Of a stretch of 46,936 bases of DNA, positions 42,601 to 46,936 are shown piece by piece (within the stretch, counting starts at the first letter, position 1; each line of letters opens with the position of its first letter). Made by a program: the position numbers and the translations under genes. Location: assembly GCA_020697475.1 (NCBI GenBank), contig JAJFMO010000001.1, positions 1 to 46,936 on the forward strand, given 5' to 3'. This DNA comes from Paenibacillaceae bacterium. GTDB lineage: Bacteria > Bacillota > Bacilli > Paenibacillales > NBRC-103111. The notes below the pieces were generated by a model. The model searched no databases. It worked only from the letters and a program-made list of their open reading frames with translations, and had not been told where the DNA came from.

Positions 42601-42746
42601 CTAGAACCCTCCTCTAAAATGATGATTCAACACGAGGCAACATAACGTTAAGGTAAACTAATCATGACATTTTTGGCAAGGACATATCTCTATATGAATC
42701 TTTTGTTTATGGGTAAATATACACTATACTAATAGTGAATAATGGG

Positions 42747-42776
42747 TTGACACTGGCATCGTTTCTGTTTTATGCT
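42747..42776 (+). promoter_or_regulatory. promoter of solute-binding protein 3
   Basis: TTGACA (42747-42752) and TATGCT (42771-42776) with an 18-bp spacer. Confidence 0.6.
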
Positions 42777-42810
42777 GAAATTGTGAACGCATACATTTGT
42801 GGATTTGGTA

Positions 42811-42826
42811 TTGAAAGCGATCACAA
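42811..42826 (+). promoter_or_regulatory. cre site (CcpA binding) downstream of the promoter
   Basis: TTGAAAGCGATCACAA matches the WTGNAANCGNNNNCAW catabolite-response consensus at every fixed position. It lies about 35 bp after the -10 box, where CcpA would block elongation or initiation. Confidence 0.8.
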
Positions 42827-42872
42827 TATTAAGCTCATTGTTCATATACAATGAGGGGGAGGGAAATTGTTT

Positions 42873-44204
42873 GTGAGGAGAAAATGGCTTTTTGTATTGG
42901 TAGCGCTCTCAATCGTCCTGCTGGTTTCCGGGTGCGGCAACGGAGGGACGGCTGCGACAGGGGCGGCTAAAGACACCGGAGGCGTCGAGAAGGCGGCGGT
43001 GAAGGAAAATACCGAACCGGTTACTCTAACGTTGTTTATGAACAATTTGATCTCCGATGCGGACCTGGAGCGGGAGCTCTATGAACCTTTGAAGAAGAAA
43101 TACCCGTACATCACGGTTGAAGCGACGATGAACGGCGGAGAAAATAAAATTGAAAATTTGATCACTGCGGGGACTCCGCCCGATTTATTCAATTATTATG
43201 TTGGAGCCATGGGGAACATTATCAAGCTGGGCCTGGTAGAAGATATTACTCCGATGCTCAAGAAGAACAAAATCGATTTGTCGCGTTTCCAGCAGGTGAT
43301 GATCGATTCGGTGCGGGCGGCTTCCGACAAGGGCGAGCTGTACGGTCTTCCGCGCTACTCCAATACCGTTGCCTTGTATTATAATAAGGATATTTTCGAT
43401 AAGTTTGGGGTTCCCTACCCGAAAGACGGCCTAAACTGGGATCAAACTTTGGAAATTGCTAAAAAGGTATCGCGTTCGGACGGAGGGGTCAACTATTATG
43501 GTTTGTCGGGCGACAGCCTGTACCGTCCCAGCTTTATCTATTCATTGTCGCCGGTGGATCCGAAGACGAACAAAGCCAGCATCAATAACGATCACTGGCG
43601 CAAGGTGTTGGAGCTTGACCGGAATATTTTCTCCATCCCGGGCAATCTTCCCGATCCGATCAGCTTAGTTAACAGCGGCGTTAAGCGATTCACGGAAACA
43701 CGCGACTTGGCGATGTTGGCTTCGGTGAACAACTTGCGGCAAATCGAGCCGGCCGCCGCGAAAGGATTCAATTGGGATTTGGCGCAATACCCGTTCTTCC
43801 CGGACAAACCGAATGTCGGCGGAATGGTTGACGTCCACGTCATCGGGGTAAGCAAGACGAGCAAGCATAAAGATGCGGCGATGAAGGTCGTCGAACTGAT
43901 GACTTCAGACGAAGTGCAATTGATTGCGGCACGGCAAAGCGCTGCGGCGTCGCCGCTCAATAATAAGGAAATGCAGAAACAATTCGGTGCGGAAGCACCC
44001 TACTTGAAAGGAAAGAACGTGCAGGCGTTCTTTAAGAGCAAGGCGGCTCCGGCGCCCCAGTTCAGCCTGTATTTGAACGACGCGAAGAAAGTGTTCACCC
44101 CGATGTTTACAGACTATGTTGCCGGCAAGTCGGATCTCAATACATTTATCCGGGAAGCGGAAGATGCAATCAACAAGAAGATGGAAGACGTAGTCGGGAA
44201 ATAA
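42873..44204 (+). CDS. extracellular solute-binding lipoprotein 3
   Basis: A 443-residue lipoprotein: MRRKWLFVLVALSIVLLVSGC with lipidated Cys21. The mature protein is a carbohydrate-type family 1 binding protein (ALYYNKDIFDKFGVPYPKDG, shared with the other two paralogues). No permease is nearby. The GTG at 42873 has GGGAGGG 9 bases upstream; a TTG at 42867 is too close to it. The gene is preceded by a sigma-A promoter and a consensus cre, so carbon catabolite repression is expected. A terminator follows at 44223-44265. Confidence 0.92.
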   Translation: MRRKWLFVLVALSIVLLVSGCGNGGTAATGAAKDTGGVEKAAVKENTEPVTLTLFMNNLISDADLERELYEPLKKKYPYITVEATMNGGENKIENLITAGTPPDLFNYYVGAMGNIIKLGLVEDITPMLKKNKIDLSRFQQVMIDSVRAASDKGELYGLPRYSNTVALYYNKDIFDKFGVPYPKDGLNWDQTLEIAKKVSRSDGGVNYYGLSGDSLYRPSFIYSLSPVDPKTNKASINNDHWRKVLELDRNIFSIPGNLPDPISLVNSGVKRFTETRDLAMLASVNNLRQIEPAAAKGFNWDLAQYPFFPDKPNVGGMVDVHVIGVSKTSKHKDAAMKVVELMTSDEVQLIAARQSAAASPLNNKEMQKQFGAEAPYLKGKNVQAFFKSKAAPAPQFSLYLNDAKKVFTPMFTDYVAGKSDLNTFIREAEDAINKKMEDVVGK

Positions 44205-44222
44205 GGGTTGGCCAAACGTTCA

Positions 44223-44265
44223 GAAACACCCCGTTGCTATTACGGTAAGCGGGGTGTTTCATTTT
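44223..44265 (+). terminator. terminator of solute-binding protein 3
   Basis: GAAACACCCCG and CGGGGTGTTTC form an 11-bp perfect stem with a 16-base loop, followed by ATTTT. Confidence 0.82.
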
Positions 44266-44290
44266 GGGATCCTCCAGCTGAATTGCACTG

Positions 44291-44445
44291 TTCTACCACA
44301 AGATCGCGTACCTGGACGGGGAGCGGGAGGAATTGGCGCGCCTTTCGCGAATTGTTTCTACCAGAGATGGGACTCGAAGAAAATAGCCAAAGCACTCAGG
44401 CTGTCCCATTATCGGATCTATGTGCAGGATATAATCCTAAGCCGG
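44291..44445 (+). pseudogene. remnant of a helix-turn-helix protein gene
   Basis: Between the terminator and the nucleotidase gene, three frames each give a coherent piece in order: HKIAYLDGEREELARLS, then RELFLPEMGL, then DSKKIAKALRLSHYRIYVQDI. Read as one protein they look like a regulator ending in a helix-turn-helix. There is no start codon and frames change at about 44345 and 44370. The family is not recognised, so this is a weak call. Confidence 0.35.
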
Positions 44446-44456
44446 TGGAGGACATC

Positions 44457-45977
44457 ATGGGGAAGACAGGGACAACGAACAGACTGACTATTTTTTACAC
44501 CAACGATCTGCACAGTGCTTTCGAAAATATGCCGAAGGTAGCCGGGGCCATTCGCACTTTTCGTGACCTGCTGCCTGCGGATGAGGTGTTGACGGTCGAT
44601 ATTGGCGACCATCTCGATCGAATGGCGCTTGAGACGGACATGAGCGATGGGCTGGCCAACGTGGAGGCGTTGAATCTGACGGGATACGACTTTCTCGTTC
44701 CGGGGAACCGGGAGGGTCATACGTTCACTCCGGAACAATGGGCGGAGATGTACAATCCGGCGAACGCGGGGTTCAAAGTGTTATGCGCCAACGTGGAACC
44801 GCCGAAACGATATGGGAAGACGCAGGATTGGTTGCGCAAGTGGGCGATTGTGGAGAAGGGCGGCATTAGAATCGGGCTGTTCGGCTTGTCTGCTATATCG
44901 GCGAAATTCGCCTCCCCGATAGGTTGGCGGGTGACGGGCAGGCCGGAGGCGGCAGCGGAGATGGTAAAGCTGCTTCGGCCGCAGGTGTCGGTGCTGATTC
45001 TGTTGTCGCACTTGGGCTTGAACGCCGACAAACGGTTGGTCGAAGAGTTGCCTGGAATCGACTTGATTTTCGGTGGCCATTCGCATCATTTGTTGAGGGA
45101 ACCGCTGAAAATCGGCGATACATGGCTGTTCGCAGCAGGGGAAAGGGGTCATCACGTAGGTATTGCACGGGTTGATATCGACATGGCTGCGGGTAGGATT
45201 ATTTCTGCGTCGTGCGATGTGGTGGAGACGGCGAATTACCCTGCTGATGCCAAGGTGGCAGCGGTCTCGGCGAAGTATCGCGAGATGAGTGAAACGTACC
45301 GCAAAAACCCGCAAATCGAGTTGGATGAGCCGCTTGAAGCGGTGTTTGAGCGGGAGTCGGTGCTCGGGAATTTACTTGCGGCCGGTGTAAGTCGCCATGT
45401 CGGGACGGAGATCGGCATCGTGAATACGGGGCAGTTTGTTGCGGGTTTGGAATCGGGGACGGTGACGTACAAGCGGCTGCTCGCGTGCTGTCCGTCCCCG
45501 GCGAAGCCGTGCCGCGCCGTCGTCACCGGCAAGCAAATTCGCCGTGCGCTGGAGGATGCGCTGAAGCCGGAAGTTGTGAAGCGAGGCACGACCGGATTCG
45601 GATTCAGCGGTATGGCGCTCGGCACGTTATGTGTTGACGGGCTGACGGTGCAATATCGGCCGGACGCGCCGGCAGGCGAGCGAATCGGCGATGTGCGGGT
45701 GATTGGCCCGCGGTCCGGCGACAGAAGCGTTGGTGGTGAAACGGATGACGTCGCGGCGAAATTAGGCGAGTTGCTGGATGAAGAACGGAGCTACACGGTC
45801 GGTACGGTTGATCTATTCACCTTCGGCCACGGCTACCCGGTGTTCGCGGAAGCGTCAGAGGTGACGTATTTCCCTGACGAGTTCATGCGCGATGTCTTGG
45901 TGGAACAATTGAAGCGGCCTGAAGAAATCGCTCGCGCCAAGATGGTCAGGTGGGTTGTTGCAAATACATTGAATTGA
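44457..45977 (+). CDS. YunD-like metallophosphatase / 5'-nucleotidase family protein
   Basis: A 506-residue two-domain enzyme. The N-terminal metallophosphatase domain (~1-290) has IFYTNDLHSAFENM, VDIGDHLDRM, PGNREGHTF, LLSHLGLNADK and GGHSHH. The C-terminal 5'-nucleotidase domain follows (VFERESVLGNLLA to ~residue 500). The usual GNHE is GNRE here, as in the YunD branch (GNNE). There is no signal peptide, unlike UshA, so a cytoplasmic role is likely. GGAGG lies 5 bases before the ATG at 44457; longer in-frame starts read into the remnant upstream. The IS begins within 10 bp of the stop. Confidence 0.88.
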   Translation: MGKTGTTNRLTIFYTNDLHSAFENMPKVAGAIRTFRDLLPADEVLTVDIGDHLDRMALETDMSDGLANVEALNLTGYDFLVPGNREGHTFTPEQWAEMYNPANAGFKVLCANVEPPKRYGKTQDWLRKWAIVEKGGIRIGLFGLSAISAKFASPIGWRVTGRPEAAAEMVKLLRPQVSVLILLSHLGLNADKRLVEELPGIDLIFGGHSHHLLREPLKIGDTWLFAAGERGHHVGIARVDIDMAAGRIISASCDVVETANYPADAKVAAVSAKYREMSETYRKNPQIELDEPLEAVFERESVLGNLLAAGVSRHVGTEIGIVNTGQFVAGLESGTVTYKRLLACCPSPAKPCRAVVTGKQIRRALEDALKPEVVKRGTTGFGFSGMALGTLCVDGLTVQYRPDAPAGERIGDVRVIGPRSGDRSVGGETDDVAAKLGELLDEERSYTVGTVDLFTFGHGYPVFAEASEVTYFPDEFMRDVLVEQLKRPEEIARAKMVRWVVANTLN

Positions 45978-45989
45978 TGCGGATGTCAA

Positions 45990-46033
45990 TCGTCTGTGAA
46001 AATGTCACCGCAACTCGTCTGTGAAAATGTCAC
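45990..46033. repeat. tandem 19-bp direct repeats at the IS end
   Basis: Two identical 19-bp units with a 25-bp period. They lie between the nucleotidase stop and the transposase stop. Confidence 0.85.
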
Positions 46034-46055
46034 ATTAACGTATTGCCGAGGCGGC

Positions 46056-46934
46056 TTACCAGAGCGCCTCGGCATAGCTGTTGTGCTGAGAATATAAGGC
46101 ATCTTGGAAGTCGTTCTTACTTGTGGTACGCTTGTTTTGGTTTTGGTGCTTCGTGGTTTTCCACGGATGCATGGAGGCGGGTTTGCGTGGCGACGCAGAA
46201 CTCGCCTTTTTCATTTGCTGCTGGGGCCTGCGGACAGGCTTCTCGATCTCCACAAGCTTGATTGCCGCACCGTCGCGCCAAACGATGACTTCACCCGTGA
46301 GCGTCTGACGCACCTCTACGACCGTCTTGGCGTCGAAACGGCGGGAGGCAGGCTTGGCGAACGTATACAGCTTGTTGGCGTAGGACAGCGTGTTGCCCTG
46401 GCCGAGCGTTCGTTTCTCACGGATCGTAAACACATGTTCCAGGTGCATGGATGGATCGAGCTTGCTGTAGGCGCTCTCGTCGCTTTTCGGCTTCAAAGCG
46501 AACTTGCGATTGTGCTTGCGTATGAGCGCCGGTAAAGCCGCATTAGCCTCCTCTAGCATGTTGATGCCAAGCAGCCGCAACTCAATGACCAAGCGATCTT
46601 GGAGCGTCCCCCAGAGCCGCTCAATGCGCCCTTTAGCCTGCGGGGTTAACGCCTTGATATGCGTGATGCAGAGCTCATCCATGGCTTTGCCAAAGTCCGA
46701 CAGCGGTTTCGTCTCGCCGGTCAGTTCCTGCTCAACCGTTAACGTCTCGTTTGGCGATCTGAAGATCGTATGACGGTCGCTGTAAAGACCAAGCGGAATG
46801 CCGTAATTCTTGATTCCTTGCTGCATCACGAGCGAATAGCCTTCGCGGCTCTCGTTCGGTCTGAACACGGCACCGACAACGATGCCAGTCGCGTCATCGA
46901 TGGCCGCGTGAAGGGCGAAGGCTGGCGCACGGTC
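46056..46934 (-). CDS. ISNCY family DDE transposase, N-terminus outside the window
   Basis: The frame is open to the window edge, so this is a C-terminal fragment of 292 residues. The retroviral-integrase-type catalytic core shows AIDDATG (first Asp), YSDRHTIF (second Asp) and KGRIERLWGTLQDRL (Glu). A basic, low-complexity tail (RRPQQQMKKASSASPRKP) follows. It catalyses IS transposition. No frameshift is seen in this part, so the element may be intact. Confidence 0.9.
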   Translation of the reverse strand, partial: DRAPAFALHAAIDDATGIVVGAVFRPNESREGYSLVMQQGIKNYGIPLGLYSDRHTIFRSPNETLTVEQELTGETKPLSDFGKAMDELCITHIKALTPQAKGRIERLWGTLQDRLVIELRLLGINMLEEANAALPALIRKHNRKFALKPKSDESAYSKLDPSMHLEHVFTIREKRTLGQGNTLSYANKLYTFAKPASRRFDAKTVVEVRQTLTGEVIVWRDGAAIKLVEIEKPVRRPQQQMKKASSASPRKPASMHPWKTTKHQNQNKRTTSKNDFQDALYSQHNSYAEALW

Positions 46935-46936
46935 TT

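Larger units (their letters stand above)
45984..46936 (-). mobile_element. ISNCY-type (IS1202-like) insertion sequence, cut by the window edge
   Basis: One end of an IS. It starts at about 45984 with TGTCA and continues past the window end. Near the end are two direct repeats of TCGTCTGTGAAAATGTCAC (45990-46008 and 46015-46033), which are typical of the terminal region of this IS group and probably bind transposase. The transposase is on the minus strand. The other end and any target duplication are outside the window. Confidence 0.8.

Noticed and set aside
44208..44456. Extending the nucleotidase N-terminus to a TTG near 44208
   Set aside because: The added residues resemble no family member, run through the terminator hairpin of the preceding gene, and the ATG at 44457 has a strong ribosome site.

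Overview
The window looks like chromosomal DNA of a Gram-positive, low-temperature-to-mesophilic-type Bacillota of the Paenibacillaceae (Paenibacillus/Cohnella-like). The reasons are Shine-Dalgarno sites of the GGAGG type before nearly every gene, common GTG and TTG starts, lipoprotein signal peptides, GlnR and CcpA (cre) operators, a Firmicute-type 6S RNA, and gene families such as YtpB, YugP, YunD, DUF624 and orphan ABC solute-binding lipoproteins. The genus assignment is inference; no rRNA or tRNA gene is present.

Layout. 1-13.1 kb is mostly housekeeping: the end of a YebC regulator, a nitroreductase, a Gfo/Idh/MocA dehydrogenase, a small 48-residue gene, an MFS exporter with a broken MATE-like gene upstream, a conserved unknown gene coupled to a YtpB-type terpene synthase and a phosphofructokinase, a DUF4178 protein, a CshA-like DEAD-box helicase, a DUF624 membrane protein, the 6S RNA gene and a transaldolase-family aldolase. 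13.2-20.0 kb is a carbohydrate region: an orphan solute-binding lipoprotein, a sulfatase pseudogene, a GntR/LacI-type sensor-regulator, a class II aldolase, a lipoprotein metallo-beta-lactamase-fold protein and a PfkB-type sugar-phosphate kinase. 20.1-24.6 kb holds a DUF1499 protein, thiol peroxidase, rhomboid protease, a LysR regulator, a structured non-coding stretch, a YugP-type zinc peptidase and a MerR regulator. 24.7-28.0 kb is a nitrogen-linked operon (amtB, DUF294 nucleotidyltransferase, DnaQ-like exonuclease) preceded by two perfect GlnR-type boxes. 28.2-35.3 kb contains a Tat-type phosphoesterase, a JAMM peptidase, an MFS pump, citramalate synthase and a tightly overlapping queF-dinB-mobB run. 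35.4-46.0 kb is a second catabolic region: a beta-propeller lipoprotein, a cytoplasmic phosphoesterase, a second solute-binding lipoprotein (nonsense-mutated), an intact sulfatase, an amidase, a third solute-binding lipoprotein under an apparent cre site, and a YunD-like nucleotidase. The window ends in an ISNCY-type insertion sequence.

How they fit together. Three paralogous solute-binding lipoproteins occur without any permease or ATPase gene, and each lies beside a hydrolase lacking a signal peptide (sulfatase, phosphoesterase, nucleotidase-like). This suggests uptake through permeases encoded elsewhere followed by intracellular removal of sulfate or phosphate, but it is inference. Decay is visible at several points: an apparent out-of-frame deletion in the first sulfatase, another in the MATE-like gene, a TGG-to-TGA change in the second binding protein, and a shredded regulator-like fragment before the nucleotidase gene. 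Non-coding features of note are two copies of a roughly 68-bp palindromic repeat with a terminator-like half, a 138-bp element bounded by 14-bp inverted repeats, and the 6S RNA.
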